64,000 nucleotides of DNA. It comes from Rhizosphaericola mali (GTDB lineage Bacteria; Bacteroidota; Bacteroidia; Chitinophagales; Chitinophagaceae). Shown piece after piece: positions 53,267-62,398 of this stretch. Position numbers and translations under genes: made by a program. A model generated the notes under the pieces. It saw only the letters and a program-made list of their open reading frames with translations. It made no database searches and was not told the origin of the DNA. The stretch covers positions 4,383,507-4,447,506 of the forward strand of contig NZ_CP044016.1 of the NCBI RefSeq assembly GCF_004337365.2. Reading direction: 5' to 3'. Every line of letters begins with the position of its first letter. The stretch's first letter is position 1.

Positions 53267-54280
53267 ATGTCTGTAAATAAATTGGCATTGATTCGATACA
53301 AAGTGATCGATGATTGCTTGCGTAACAAAATGCGCAAATGGACTTTGGAAGATTTAATTGATAAGGTTTCGGACGTGTTGTATGAGCGAGAAGGCATAGA
53401 AAATGGGGTGAGCAAACGCACTATACAAGGCGATATTCAGATTATGCGTAGCGACAAACTGGGTTATAACGCACCAATAGAAGTTGCAGAAAGAAAATTC
53501 TATTTTTATAGTGAGGAAGATTTTAGTATCACCAAAGCGCCCATAAGTGAAGCTGATGTGGACAAACTAAAAGAGGTTATTGATTTATTAAAACAGTTCA
53601 ATGCATTTAATTATTTGGATGATATGAGTGAAATGATTGCACGACTTGAAAATAATTTGTATAAATCCACCAGACAGACAATCAACTATATTCAGTTTGA
53701 GGAAAATGCACAATTAAAAGGATTACATTTTATTACGCCTTTGTACCAATATATCCGCAGTCAAAAATCCATTGCTATCAACTATCGCTCGTTCAAAGCT
53801 CAAGCAGCGGCCACTAAAATTTATTATCCTTATTTACTCAAAGAATACCGCAATCGTTGGTTTTTGATATGCGCATCCAAAAAGGGGAAAGAATTGTACA
53901 ACCTCGCATTGGACAGAATGATTTCTGTGGAAGAGGCCAAAGATGAACCTTTTTTTGCGTACGAAGGTGTGGATTTTGAACGTTACTATGATGAAGTAAT
54001 TGGCGTTACGAAAAGTAAAACCGACCGTGCTCATAAAGTTGTTTTGCATTTCAATAAATCGAATTCCCCTTACGTTTTAACAAAACCGATTCACCCATCC
54101 CAACAACTTTTAAAAGAAGATGAAACTGGAATTTTGATTCGTATAGATGTCGTTTTAAATTTTGAGTTGGAAAGAGAGATTTTGGGTTTTGGTGAAAGTG
54201 TAAAAGTTATTTCTCCAAGACTTTTAGAAAGTAGGATTAAGAAAAGATTACAATACGCGTCTGATAATTATCTTGAATAA
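53267..54280 (+). CDS. WYL-domain transcriptional regulator
   Basis: The 337-residue protein has an N-terminal winged helix-turn-helix part (about 1-60, with SKRTIQGDIQIMRSDKLGYNAPIE at 48-71) and a WYL domain (about 155-240, with IRSQKSIAINYRSF, YYPYLLKEYRNRWFLICASKKG). A C-terminal extension region follows (about 255-337, LHFNKSNSPYVLTKPIHPSQ). WYL proteins bind ligand, often nucleotides, and control DNA-damage or defence genes, but the target here is unknown. Paired inverted repeats sit just upstream, consistent with autoregulation. No defence system is visible nearby. Confidence 0.9.
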   Translation: MSVNKLALIRYKVIDDCLRNKMRKWTLEDLIDKVSDVLYEREGIENGVSKRTIQGDIQIMRSDKLGYNAPIEVAERKFYFYSEEDFSITKAPISEADVDKLKEVIDLLKQFNAFNYLDDMSEMIARLENNLYKSTRQTINYIQFEENAQLKGLHFITPLYQYIRSQKSIAINYRSFKAQAAATKIYYPYLLKEYRNRWFLICASKKGKELYNLALDRMISVEEAKDEPFFAYEGVDFERYYDEVIGVTKSKTDRAHKVVLHFNKSNSPYVLTKPIHPSQQLLKEDETGILIRIDVVLNFELEREILGFGESVKVISPRLLESRIKKRLQYASDNYLE

Positions 54281-54340
54281 TTTCTATTCAATTAAAGTAA
54301 AAATTCATCAAATCCGTCTTCTCTTTAAAAGAACAATATT

Positions 54341-54904
54341 TTGACTTTGGCAATATCTGACAATACAAGATCATCTATCGCAACTACTGTAAAAAAATAC
54401 GGTAATCAATTGATGCGCTTTATACGTGGGAAAGTTCCTAGTATAGAAGATGCGGAAGACGTAATGCAAGATGTATGGATGCAACTCAGTAGAATAGCAA
54501 ATATTTCTGAAATAGAAAGTTTAAGTGGTTGGTTATATTATGTAGCAAAGAACAAAATTGCTGATTTATACAGAAAAAGGCAGACGGAAAATATTGAAAA
54601 TTTCTCATACGAAAATGAAGATGGAGCGTTACAGATTAAAGAGATTTTGCTAATAGACGAAATTGAATTTCCAGAAATGAAAGATTTTAAAGATCTGTTT
54701 TGGAAAGAACTAATGACAGCCTTAGCTGAGTTGCCTGCAAATCAGAAAGATGTTTTTATTTTAAATGAAATAGATGACAAAACCTTGCAAGAAATTGCAA
54801 ATGACAAAAATGAAAATATTAAAACGATCATCAGTAGAAAAGGATATGCGGTCAAGCATATCCGAAAAAAATTACAATATCTTTACGACGAATTAAATAG
54901 TTAA
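54341..54904 (+). CDS. ECF-type RNA polymerase sigma factor
   Basis: The 187-residue protein has sigma region 2 (about 15-85, MRFIRGKVPSIEDAEDVMQDVWMQ and GWLYYVAKNKIADLYRKRQ) and region 4 (about 125-180, LPANQKDVFILNEIDDKTLQEIANDKNENIKTIISRKGYAVKHI). The start is TTG: no in-frame ATG exists between it and an upstream stop, and later starts would cut region 2. A 109-residue membrane protein begins 1 base after the stop, so it is a candidate signal or anti-sigma partner. It lies 60 bases after the WYL gene. Confidence 0.88.
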   Translation: MTLAISDNTRSSIATTVKKYGNQLMRFIRGKVPSIEDAEDVMQDVWMQLSRIANISEIESLSGWLYYVAKNKIADLYRKRQTENIENFSYENEDGALQIKEILLIDEIEFPEMKDFKDLFWKELMTALAELPANQKDVFILNEIDDKTLQEIANDKNENIKTIISRKGYAVKHIRKKLQYLYDELNS

Positions 54905-54905
54905 C

Positions 54906-55235
54906 ATGAATAGTGAATTTCCAAATAGAAGATTTAGAAACGAGCGAAAATTATTCTTTTTGCCTGCAATCATCTTGATGGTATTACTTTTTGGGGCTAT
55001 AGTTTATTGGCTTTGGAATACTATTTTACCAGATCTACTAGGGGTGAAAACTATAAAATATTCTCAGGCCTTAGGACTATTGATATTATGTAGAATATTG
55101 TTTGGCCATTTTGGTTGGAGACGAAATAATGATAAAGGAAGATTTGGACAAAACTTTAAATATAGAATTAAAAATATGTCTGAAGAAGAACGTCAAAGAT
55201 TCCGTGACGAATGGAAAAGGCGATGTGGTAAATAA
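54906..55235 (+). CDS. Small membrane protein downstream of the sigma factor
   Basis: The 109-residue protein has a basic N-terminus, two predicted transmembrane helices (about 16-38 and 53-68), and a C-terminal charged tail (SEEERQRFRDEWKRR). No named family is recognised. The 1-base gap to the sigma gene suggests coupled translation. A noncanonical anti-sigma or sensor role is inferred from position only; there is no classical anti-sigma domain or HExxC zinc motif. A hairpin terminator follows 22 bases after the stop. Confidence 0.72.
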   Translation: MNSEFPNRRFRNERKLFFLPAIILMVLLFGAIVYWLWNTILPDLLGVKTIKYSQALGLLILCRILFGHFGWRRNNDKGRFGQNFKYRIKNMSEEERQRFRDEWKRRCGK

Positions 55236-55257
55236 ATACGATTCTAATAAACTATAA

Positions 55258-55285
55258 AATAAGCACTTCTTATGAAGTGCTTATT
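55258..55285 (+). terminator. Intrinsic terminator after the sigma/membrane-protein pair
   Basis: A perfect 12-bp stem AATAAGCACTTC/GAAGTGCTTATT (55258-55269 and 55274-55285) with a TTAT loop, followed by T-rich DNA. Confidence 0.82.
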
Positions 55286-55380
55286 TATTTTAAATAATTT
55301 ATTTTTTAATAAAGTAAAATAAATGATTCAACGTCTTCTTATTAAAGGCCTTTGATTAAATATTAAAAACTTTATTTAAA

Positions 55381-55668
55381 ATGAAAAAAACATTTTCAAA
55401 TCTTTTATTGCGAATTGGAGGAGCAATAGTCATACTTAGTACTATTGCATTGTTACTAATGGCAATAGTCAAATTATTGGTTCTTACTTTATTAATTGTA
55501 GTATTGGTTGCAATTGTATTTAAAATAATACATAGGAAACGTAATCAATGGCTTATGCAATCTCCAGAAAGATTATTATTTCAAACCTACAATACACAAA
55601 CATTAGCAATTCAACCACTATATAAAAAATCTAGTCGTAGAAATGCTGCAATCATTCCTATCCAATAA
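55381..55668 (+). CDS. Small membrane protein upstream of hsp20
   Basis: The 95-residue protein has a long hydrophobic stretch (about 12-50, two helices) followed by a basic tail (HRKRNQWLMQSPERLLF, then KKSSRRN). No family is recognised. It precedes the Hsp20 gene by 34 bases on the same strand and begins after a terminator, so the two form a likely small operon. A stress-linked envelope role is a guess from this neighbour. Confidence 0.62.
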   Translation: MKKTFSNLLLRIGGAIVILSTIALLLMAIVKLLVLTLLIVVLVAIVFKIIHRKRNQWLMQSPERLLFQTYNTQTLAIQPLYKKSSRRNAAIIPIQ

Positions 55669-55702
55669 TTCAAATAACAATTTAACTATAAAATTATAAA
55701 TT

Positions 55703-56161
55703 ATGTTTTCAAATAGTTTTAATGCAAACAGACAATCATTTTCAAATACACTTAATGAAACTGATTTTTATAAGAGCAAATGTGGTGGTCATTTTCGTAA
55801 TAAGCGAGATATGTTTCGACGTGCAGTCGCTACACAATTTGGTCAACAACCAGCCATAAACATAGAGGAGAACGATGAAGCTTTTACACTTTATTTGTAT
55901 GCTGCTGGAAGAAAAAAGGAAGGTTTTTCACTGGCTTTAAAAGATCAAATTTTGACAATCAATTATAACTCTGAAAAGTCAAATGAACGGAGGTTCATTT
56001 ATCAGGAAGTGCAAGTCGATCATTTTGAACGATCATTTCAGATTAATGAATCAGTTCTTACGGAACAGATTTCTGCAGCTTATATAGATGGCGTATTAAT
56101 AATTCAATTACCCAAAGATCCAAATGCTGTAGTAAATACACAAAATATTGATATTAAATAG
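55703..56161 (+). CDS. Small heat-shock protein, Hsp20 / alpha-crystallin family
   Basis: The 152-residue cytosolic ATP-independent holdase has a disordered N-terminus (1-45), then an alpha-crystallin domain (about 48-145). Strands are INIEENDEAFTLYLYAAG, FSLALKDQILTINYN, a YQEVQVDHFERSFQI segment and the conserved end AAYIDGVLIIQLPK, the AxxxxGvLxixlPK motif of the family. It likely protects proteins during heat or envelope stress. It is the last gene of the short forward run that starts with the sigma factor. Confidence 0.92.
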   Translation: MFSNSFNANRQSFSNTLNETDFYKSKCGGHFRNKRDMFRRAVATQFGQQPAINIEENDEAFTLYLYAAGRKKEGFSLALKDQILTINYNSEKSNERRFIYQEVQVDHFERSFQINESVLTEQISAAYIDGVLIIQLPKDPNAVVNTQNIDIK

Positions 56162-56172
56162 TGATTAAAGAC

Positions 56173-56197
56173 AAAAGGCTGCACTGTGTAGCCTTTT
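56173..56197. terminator. Terminator between hsp20 and the LytTR regulator
   Basis: An 8-bp stem AAAAGGCT/AGCCTTTT (56173-56180 and 56190-56197) lies between two convergent genes and could serve both, though neither T run is long. Confidence 0.6.
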
Positions 56198-56213
56198 GTT
56201 AACTTATTTAAAC

Positions 56214-56975
56214 TTAAATATTAGCAGATTCCAACCATTGTTTAAAATAAGAGACTTTTAATCTACTAACAATTGGTTTTTCTTTAATGTCAATATTCAG
56301 ATGTAGAAATAATTTTCTATTAAAATATGACTCTATAGACACTATTGCATTTCTATTTACAATCATTTGTCGATTAATTTTAAAATATTCTTCCTCTGAT
56401 ACAACACTTTCTACATATTCTAAACTTTTATAAATAGGATATTTTTCACCTTTAATAGTATATATATACACAGTTTCTAGTTCTAATGAAAAGAGTGCAA
56501 TATTCTCGATAGAAACTATAATGCTTTTTTCTTTTATTTGTACTAAGAAACTCTTTTGTAATTGTTTTTGTCCACTTTTTGCCAGAGAGAATTGATGTGG
56601 TATTTTGCGATAAATCGAATCAATTAATTTTTTATATTTGATTAGTGCATTTTGAACTACAATATCTTCAAATGGTTTTAGAATATAATCAATTCCATTA
56701 TTTTGAATTGCCTTCATTGTATATTCATCATAAGCAGTACAAAAAACTATAGGAACCCAAACATCAACATTTTTAAATATTTCAAAACTATCTCCATCCA
56801 CTAACTGAATATCCATAAATATTAAGTCAATAGAGTCCTGATAACGACTTAAATAAGAAACAGAATCCTCTATTGAATCCAAAATTTTAACTACTATAAA
56901 TGAATTATTAGACTCAATTATAGTTTGTAACAATTGTGCAGTATACAGTTCGTCTTCAATTATTAATATGTTCAT
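56214..56975 (-). CDS. LytTR-family response regulator
   Basis: The 253-residue protein has an N-terminal receiver domain (1-115) with phosphoacceptor Asp55 in IFMDIQLVDG, acidic residues near position 7 and a conserved Lys in ILKPF. The C-terminal LytTR DNA-binding domain (about 150-250) has the YFKINRQMIVNRNAI segment typical of LytTR. It overlaps the kinase gene by 20 bases and is the last of the seven-gene efflux operon. Its likely target is the operon itself: direct repeats ATTGAACA spaced 21 bp lie upstream of the first gene. That link is inference. Confidence 0.93.
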   Translation of the reverse strand: MNILIIEDELYTAQLLQTIIESNNSFIVVKILDSIEDSVSYLSRYQDSIDLIFMDIQLVDGDSFEIFKNVDVWVPIVFCTAYDEYTMKAIQNNGIDYILKPFEDIVVQNALIKYKKLIDSIYRKIPHQFSLAKSGQKQLQKSFLVQIKEKSIIVSIENIALFSLELETVYIYTIKGEKYPIYKSLEYVESVVSEEEYFKINRQMIVNRNAIVSIESYFNRKLFLHLNIDIKEKPIVSRLKVSYFKQWLESANI

Positions 56976-57957
56976 TTTTGATCAATTTTAAATGAACAAT
57001 GAAGTTTGTCTCATTTTTTTCATATATAAGTCCTTCTTTAATATGCAAAAGTTGATAACTTTTGTTGATGTTTTGTAATCCCATACCGGATTTTTCTTCT
57101 ATAGATATTTTGGGAAGTACATTATTTGTTATAGTCAAAATTCCATTTACGTCTGTATTTATATTTATAAATAAAGGATCTTTACTGGAAATTCGATTAT
57201 GTTTAAAACAATTTTCAATGATAGTTTGCACACTCAAAGTAGGTAGTTTATAATCCATCCATTGGTCATCCAAATTGATCTTTACAAAAACACCATTCTT
57301 ATTTCGTTCTTGCATAAGTTGAATATAAGAATAAACTACTTCAAATTCTTTCTTTAATGTAGTAGAGGATTGATCTTTTATAGATAAAATCTGTCTATAG
57401 ATATTCGATAAATCTAAAATAAATGATTCGGCATTTTGATCCTTTTGACGTATCATGGATCGCAATGTATTCAAGGAATTAAAGAGGAAATGAGGGTCTA
57501 TACGTGTTCTTAATTCTTGCAATTGCATTTTATAAACTTCTGTTAGCGCTTTTTCCTTCTCGGTCTGTAATATTCCGATATTTTGATTTGCTCTTAGGGC
57601 GTATTGTATAACCAAGAATAAGATAGATGCAAATGCAATTTTTATAATTAACTGGTATTTTACAACATTGGATATTTGAAAAACCAATAAAGTGCAAAAA
57701 ATAAATATAATAATACTAAAAATTATAATGACTATAGTTGCAAATAATTTTTTAACATTCGAATTGATCTTATTTGTCCATAGGAGAGCATACCAAAGTA
57801 TATAGAGTATGATGGAAGACCACCCCCATCTCATAAAACTATTATATGACAGTATGGGCCAATCTGTGTTATGCGATAGAAAATTGATCCCTGGCAATAA
57901 TATTGCGATGGATATAGGCATAAATATGGAAATTTTATTTTTTCTCATCATTTCCAT
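56956..57957 (-). CDS. Sensor histidine kinase of the LytS/YehU type
   Basis: The 333-residue protein has about four N-terminal transmembrane helices (within residues 8-125). A short coiled segment (128-150) leads to the His_kinase domain with LRTRIDPHFLFNSLNTL, where His156 is the phosphorylated residue. An ATPase domain with IENCFKHN (N box) and GMGLQNI (G box) follows. No periplasmic sensor domain of size is seen, so it may sense membrane state or the transporter itself. It overlaps its regulator by 20 bases and follows the ABC ATPase by 20. Confidence 0.93.
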   Translation of the reverse strand: MEMMRKNKISIFMPISIAILLPGINFLSHNTDWPILSYNSFMRWGWSSIILYILWYALLWTNKINSNVKKLFATIVIIIFSIIIFIFCTLLVFQISNVVKYQLIIKIAFASILFLVIQYALRANQNIGILQTEKEKALTEVYKMQLQELRTRIDPHFLFNSLNTLRSMIRQKDQNAESFILDLSNIYRQILSIKDQSSTTLKKEFEVVYSYIQLMQERNKNGVFVKINLDDQWMDYKLPTLSVQTIIENCFKHNRISSKDPLFININTDVNGILTITNNVLPKISIEEKSGMGLQNINKSYQLLHIKEGLIYEKNETNFIVHLKLIKNEHINN

Positions 57958-57977
57958 TTTGAATAATTTTTGTAAAA

Positions 57978-58652
57978 TTACTGTAATATAATTTGTCCAT
58001 CCTTTAGTTCAATAATTCTGTCACTTTTCGCTGCGAAATCATCATCATGGGTAACCGTTATAATAGTTTGCCCATTCTCATGTGCTAATTCTTTAAATAT
58101 ATCAAAAACGATTTGCGTATTTTTGCTATCTAGATTTCCTGTTGGCTCATCTCCCATGATAACAGTAGGTTCATTTATAAGTGCCCGAGCGATAGCAACT
58201 CTTTGCGCTTGACCACCAGAAATATTAGAAGCTTTTTTCATTTCTAATCCTTTCAGATCTAACATATTCAACAATTCTACGGCACGATTCTGAATTTCAT
58301 TTTTAGACTTCCTATTTAATTTGAGTGCTGGCAGCATCACGTTATCTAGTAACGTAAACTCTGGTAAAAGATAATGAAACTGAAATACAAATCCGATATG
58401 TTCATTCCGGAAAGCCGCCAATTCATTCTGTGTTTTTCCAGTAACCATCGTTCCATTAATCTCAATCGTTCCATTATAGTCAGTATCCATTGTCGAAAGT
58501 AGATATAGCAACGTCGACTTTCCAGAACCTGACTTTCCAATGATAGAAACAAACTCTCCCTTCTCAATACTAAATGTTAAGTTTTTCAATACTTCAAATG
58601 GATCTGGGGTTTTAAAATACTTTACCAGATTATTTGCTATCAACGCTTTCAT
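57978..58652 (-). CDS. ABC transporter ATP-binding protein (MacB/LolD type)
   Basis: The 224-residue ATPase has Walker A GKSGSGKST (39-47), signature ISGGQAQR, Walker B VIMGDEPTGNLDS and the H-loop TVTHDD. Sequence and size match the LolD/MacB/FtsE subgroup. It should power the neighbouring FtsX-fold permease. It lies 22 bases after the permease and 20 bases before the histidine kinase, in one operon with TolC and a HlyD-like adaptor. Confidence 0.95.
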   Translation of the reverse strand: MKALIANNLVKYFKTPDPFEVLKNLTFSIEKGEFVSIIGKSGSGKSTLLYLLSTMDTDYNGTIEINGTMVTGKTQNELAAFRNEHIGFVFQFHYLLPEFTLLDNVMLPALKLNRKSKNEIQNRAVELLNMLDLKGLEMKKASNISGGQAQRVAIARALINEPTVIMGDEPTGNLDSKNTQIVFDIFKELAHENGQTIITVTHDDDFAAKSDRIIELKDGQIILQ

Positions 58653-58674
58653 ATCACTAAATTTTGTTTAAAGA

Positions 58675-59913
58675 TTAGCCCCTAATAATATCTACCGGGT
58701 CTACTTTTGAAGCTTTTGCAGCTGGTAAATACCCCGCCCAAAAAGTAACAATAAGTCCAAATACAAATGCCATCAGATAATCTTTTGAATTAAAATCTAT
58801 AGGTAGAGTAGTGAGTGTTGCAATATGAAAAGGAACATGGCTTATTATCTTTGAAATTATAAATCCCAACAATAGACCAATAAGACCTCCTACAATACCA
58901 ATAACTACAGATTGAGTCAAAAATATAATCACAATATCCTTACCACTATACCCCATTGCTTTAAGTATAGCAATTTCTTTTATTTTTTCATTTACAGTCA
59001 TATTCATTATATTGTAAATGCCAAATCCTGCAACGATTAATATAGTCAATGATACCGCAACGGCTAAAATATTTCTTAATGTATTCGCAGATTCTAATTG
59101 ACTGTTTCCCTCTTGCCAAGGCTCTATCTTGTAATTTGTAATCCCTAATATTTTGCTAGTGACAATTTTGGCGTCATTATAGTCTGTAATATTTACTTGA
59201 ATATCGGTTACGTAACTTTTATTTTTGGAGAATAGTTGCCTCGATGCATAGATAGAAACCATCGCTTTGGTACGATCTGCACCAGTCGCTCCCGTTTGAA
59301 AAAGTCCGCATATGGTATAGTTTTTAACAATACCATCGGCCGTTGACAAAGTGATATTATCTCCCAATTGCACACCAAGGCTCTGCGCCAAACCCAAACC
59401 TAATACAATTGCATCCGTTCTTTTTTCTAATACATGTATATCTCCTTGAACCATGTATTTAGATATGTGAAAAACAGCATCTTCATTTGGAACATCAATA
59501 CCTGATAGTGATGCACTTATTTGAGTAACACCATTTCTAATGAATACATTTTGGTTTAATTGCTCCGTCATGTTCATGACTTCAGGAACTTTCTTCAATG
59601 CCAGTATTATAGGGTCTGCATCTTTGATACCATCTGTGTATCTTATATTTCGTGCATGATTCACTATCTGTATTGTATTTGAATCTACATTTTCCGCAAT
59701 GGGTGCAGGTGTATTTGTCGATAAGTCATTATAAATACGAATATGAGCCATGGATGTAAATGTAATGTCTGTCTGTGCATCGTTCACTCCAGACATAAAA
59801 CTATTCATAAATATATACATGGAAATACCAAATGTTACACTTAATGTCGCAACCATTAATTGTCTAAATCTAGAAACTAGATGAACCCACGCTATTTTAA
59901 AATCCGTATTCAT
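58675..59913 (-). CDS. ABC transporter permease, MacB/FtsX type
   Basis: The 412-residue protein has an N-terminal transmembrane helix (about 20-40), a large periplasmic domain (about 45-270) with a MacB-like GDNITLSTADG segment, and three C-terminal helices (about 288-310, 335-358, 385-402) in the FtsX fold. It ends ...ASKVDPVDIIRG, the typical C-terminus of MacB permeases. It works with the separate ATPase, so this is a MacB-like exporter with split ATPase and permease chains. Spacing is 11 bases after the adaptor gene. Confidence 0.93.
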   Translation of the reverse strand: MNTDFKIAWVHLVSRFRQLMVATLSVTFGISMYIFMNSFMSGVNDAQTDITFTSMAHIRIYNDLSTNTPAPIAENVDSNTIQIVNHARNIRYTDGIKDADPIILALKKVPEVMNMTEQLNQNVFIRNGVTQISASLSGIDVPNEDAVFHISKYMVQGDIHVLEKRTDAIVLGLGLAQSLGVQLGDNITLSTADGIVKNYTICGLFQTGATGADRTKAMVSIYASRQLFSKNKSYVTDIQVNITDYNDAKIVTSKILGITNYKIEPWQEGNSQLESANTLRNILAVAVSLTILIVAGFGIYNIMNMTVNEKIKEIAILKAMGYSGKDIVIIFLTQSVVIGIVGGLIGLLLGFIISKIISHVPFHIATLTTLPIDFNSKDYLMAFVFGLIVTFWAGYLPAAKASKVDPVDIIRG

Positions 59914-59924
59914 ATAGTTTATAT

Positions 59925-61031
59925 TTAATTCTTTGGTAAACGAATTGCATCATTTTCCGTAATACCTGAAAGTACTTGTATCCATTGATCGCTTTTCGCT
60001 CCTATTTCAATGGTTTTAAACGTGCCATTTTCTAATTGTACGGTATTATTTTTTTGTATGTAAATAGCAGGAATGACTAATGCATTATTTATCTCACCCA
60101 CTTGGATATTAGCTTGTAATTGTGTACCAGAAAATAATTTTGCAGGTAATTGATTAAATTTTGCTTCGATAGTATATGATTGCTGATCATTATCAAAACC
60201 TGGGTAAATCTTTGTAACAAAAGCCCAAAAAGTCTGATCCGAATAAGTGTTTAAGTGTAATGCTATTTTTTGCCCTTTTGTTACTTTTACTATATCATCT
60301 TCAGAGATATAAAGTTTGATAATATACCCACCATTTCCTATCGTAGCAATAGCATCTCCGACTTTTAGAACTTCACCATTTTTGTGATACACATTTAATA
60401 CTACTCCGGACGTAATGGCTTTTGCGCTGTAATTATCTAAAATCGCGTTCTGGCTGTTTAATTGGCTTTTACTTGTATTCTTATTCAAATTTAATGATAG
60501 TTGGGTGTCATCATATTTCTTTTGCAAGATGTCAACATTATGTTTCGAATTATTATATTGCAATTCCGCATTATCATAGTCAAGTTTCGATACAGAATTA
60601 GTCTTAATAAGTGCATTATATCTTTGATAATTTACTTTATCTAATTCTAGTTGAGAGGACGCTTGGTCTATTTGTTGTTGTATAGAGGTTAATTGTGCAG
60701 AGCTACCAGATGCGTTTTGTAATGCATTTGAATATATGAATTTAGATTGTGCTACTTGATTTTGTTGTGACTGACTATTTATTGTTGCCACAATCTGATT
60801 TTGCACAACACTATCACCCTCTTTTATTTGCTGATTACCTAATACGCCTGCCGCATTTGCAGCGATGGTATATTGATTATCAAACTCTACAAAACCATTT
60901 GCGAATACAGACTGTTCTATGTTTTTGTGAACAGGCCTGATTGTAATTGCTTTTTTGCAGGAAACTAAAAATAGTAAAACAGCCATCATCCAACTATAAC
61001 TGTATATTTTATTTATGCAAATACTTTTCAT
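59925..61031 (-). CDS. HlyD/MacA-type periplasmic adaptor lipoprotein
   Basis: The 368-residue lipoprotein has lipobox LVS-Cys25, followed by a barrel-sandwich biotinyl-like part, a long coiled-coil hairpin (about 95-195, rich in Gln and Asn) and a beta-barrel membrane-proximal part (about 230-365, with LKVGDAIATIGNGG and VIPAIYIQKNNTVQL). It bridges the ABC permease and TolC. Between TolC (13 bases) and the permease (11 bases), it is the expected third part of the tripartite pump. Confidence 0.92.
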   Translation of the reverse strand: MKSICINKIYSYSWMMAVLLFLVSCKKAITIRPVHKNIEQSVFANGFVEFDNQYTIAANAAGVLGNQQIKEGDSVVQNQIVATINSQSQQNQVAQSKFIYSNALQNASGSSAQLTSIQQQIDQASSQLELDKVNYQRYNALIKTNSVSKLDYDNAELQYNNSKHNVDILQKKYDDTQLSLNLNKNTSKSQLNSQNAILDNYSAKAITSGVVLNVYHKNGEVLKVGDAIATIGNGGYIIKLYISEDDIVKVTKGQKIALHLNTYSDQTFWAFVTKIYPGFDNDQQSYTIEAKFNQLPAKLFSGTQLQANIQVGEINNALVIPAIYIQKNNTVQLENGTFKTIEIGAKSDQWIQVLSGITENDAIRLPKN

Positions 61032-61044
61032 ATATTAAAATAAA

Positions 61045-62361
61045 TTATTGAAAATTAAGTTGACGTATGTACAATCTATATTCGTACAATTTATAGTTTG
61101 CCAAACTTTGCAAATAATCATTCTGGGCGGTTAATAGATCTTTATATTTTGTCAACCTGGAATCCAAACTTAAAATCCCACTATTATATTGATTCGCATA
61201 ATGAAAATCATTTCTTTCTTGCAAATCAAGTAACGCTTTATTTTTTTGAAGCTGAGACAAGGCCTGACTAAACTGAATTACTAAAATTTGATCCTGCTTA
61301 TTTTCTGTGAGTCTCATATTTTCCAGCTGTAATGCTTGTTGCTGTACTTGCAATTTTGATTGTATAATTTTTTGTTTAGTTGAGAATCCCGTAAAGATTG
61401 GAAGATTCAATTTAAGTGCGACATATTGTTGAGGAAGGTGACTAGCTCCATTAAAATCTGAAAAACTATTCATGGCCCAGCCGTAATTATATTGATATCC
61501 CGCAGATATTGATGGCGTACGCAAGGCTTCACTTTCTTTCAACGATGCGTTCGCAAGTTCTAGTTGTGTTTTTTGCCATGCGATCTCTGGATGTTCTGGG
61601 AAATCATGATCCGCATTTAAGCGTTCATCTGATTTCTCAGTTGAGTCTTCTAATGGAATTGCGATAGAATCAGAGAAATTAATTTGGGTTTGTAGTTGTT
61701 TAAATAAAGTAGTTAAATCCTGTTGTGTATTCTCAAGATCTCGCTTACATTTTATATTTTGTATCTGAGCTTGATTATAATCTGCTTCACTGATAATCCC
61801 TTTATTGTATTTTTCATTTGCGACGTTTTGAATATCCGTGGCAACTTGTACATTTTTCTGATAAATTTTTATAGCCTCTTTATCCATCAAAATAGAATAA
61901 TAAGTAGAGGCTAGTTGATTGTAAGTATTAAATTTTACAAGCTGTGAATTAGATATGTCTGCTTTTACTTGAATAGCAGCGGTTTTTGAAGCAAATATTT
62001 TTTGAAAATCCAAAATATTCCATTGCAATTGAACTCCAGTCGAATATAAATATTGTTTACCAAATTTCATTTCTTTAAAACTGCCTTCTGGTGCATTAGC
62101 ATTAAATAATTGCGCAGGAACTAAAGTCGGTTGTAAGGTAAGATTATCATTAAAACCGGCCGAACCATTAATAGTTGGATATAAAAAGGACTTTGCATCT
62201 TTTTGCCTAGCGGAGGAAATACGCTGTTGTATTTGTGCATTTTTTATAACAATAGCATTACTATCTGCATACTGTAATAACTCAGGAAGTGAATAAAATT
62301 GCAATTGTGATCGAGCCGAAAATGTAAATAATAGAAAAACTATAAAAAATATTTTTTTCAT
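61045..62361 (-). CDS. TolC-family outer-membrane efflux protein
   Basis: The 438-residue protein has a signal peptide (1-19, ARSQ) and two long coiled-coil repeats (about 20-230 and 235-438), as in TolC. Family-type segments are LPELLQYADSNAIVIKNAQIQQ at the start and YQYNYGWAMNSF, a barrel strand, in the middle. It forms the outer-membrane exit duct of the pump encoded in the same operon. It follows the DUF2147 gene by 37 bases. Confidence 0.93.
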   Translation of the reverse strand: MKKIFFIVFLLFTFSARSQLQFYSLPELLQYADSNAIVIKNAQIQQRISSARQKDAKSFLYPTINGSAGFNDNLTLQPTLVPAQLFNANAPEGSFKEMKFGKQYLYSTGVQLQWNILDFQKIFASKTAAIQVKADISNSQLVKFNTYNQLASTYYSILMDKEAIKIYQKNVQVATDIQNVANEKYNKGIISEADYNQAQIQNIKCKRDLENTQQDLTTLFKQLQTQINFSDSIAIPLEDSTEKSDERLNADHDFPEHPEIAWQKTQLELANASLKESEALRTPSISAGYQYNYGWAMNSFSDFNGASHLPQQYVALKLNLPIFTGFSTKQKIIQSKLQVQQQALQLENMRLTENKQDQILVIQFSQALSQLQKNKALLDLQERNDFHYANQYNSGILSLDSRLTKYKDLLTAQNDYLQSLANYKLYEYRLYIRQLNFQ

Positions 62362-62398
62362 AGAATTATAATTTTAAAAAAGTCTGATTATTGTGCTA

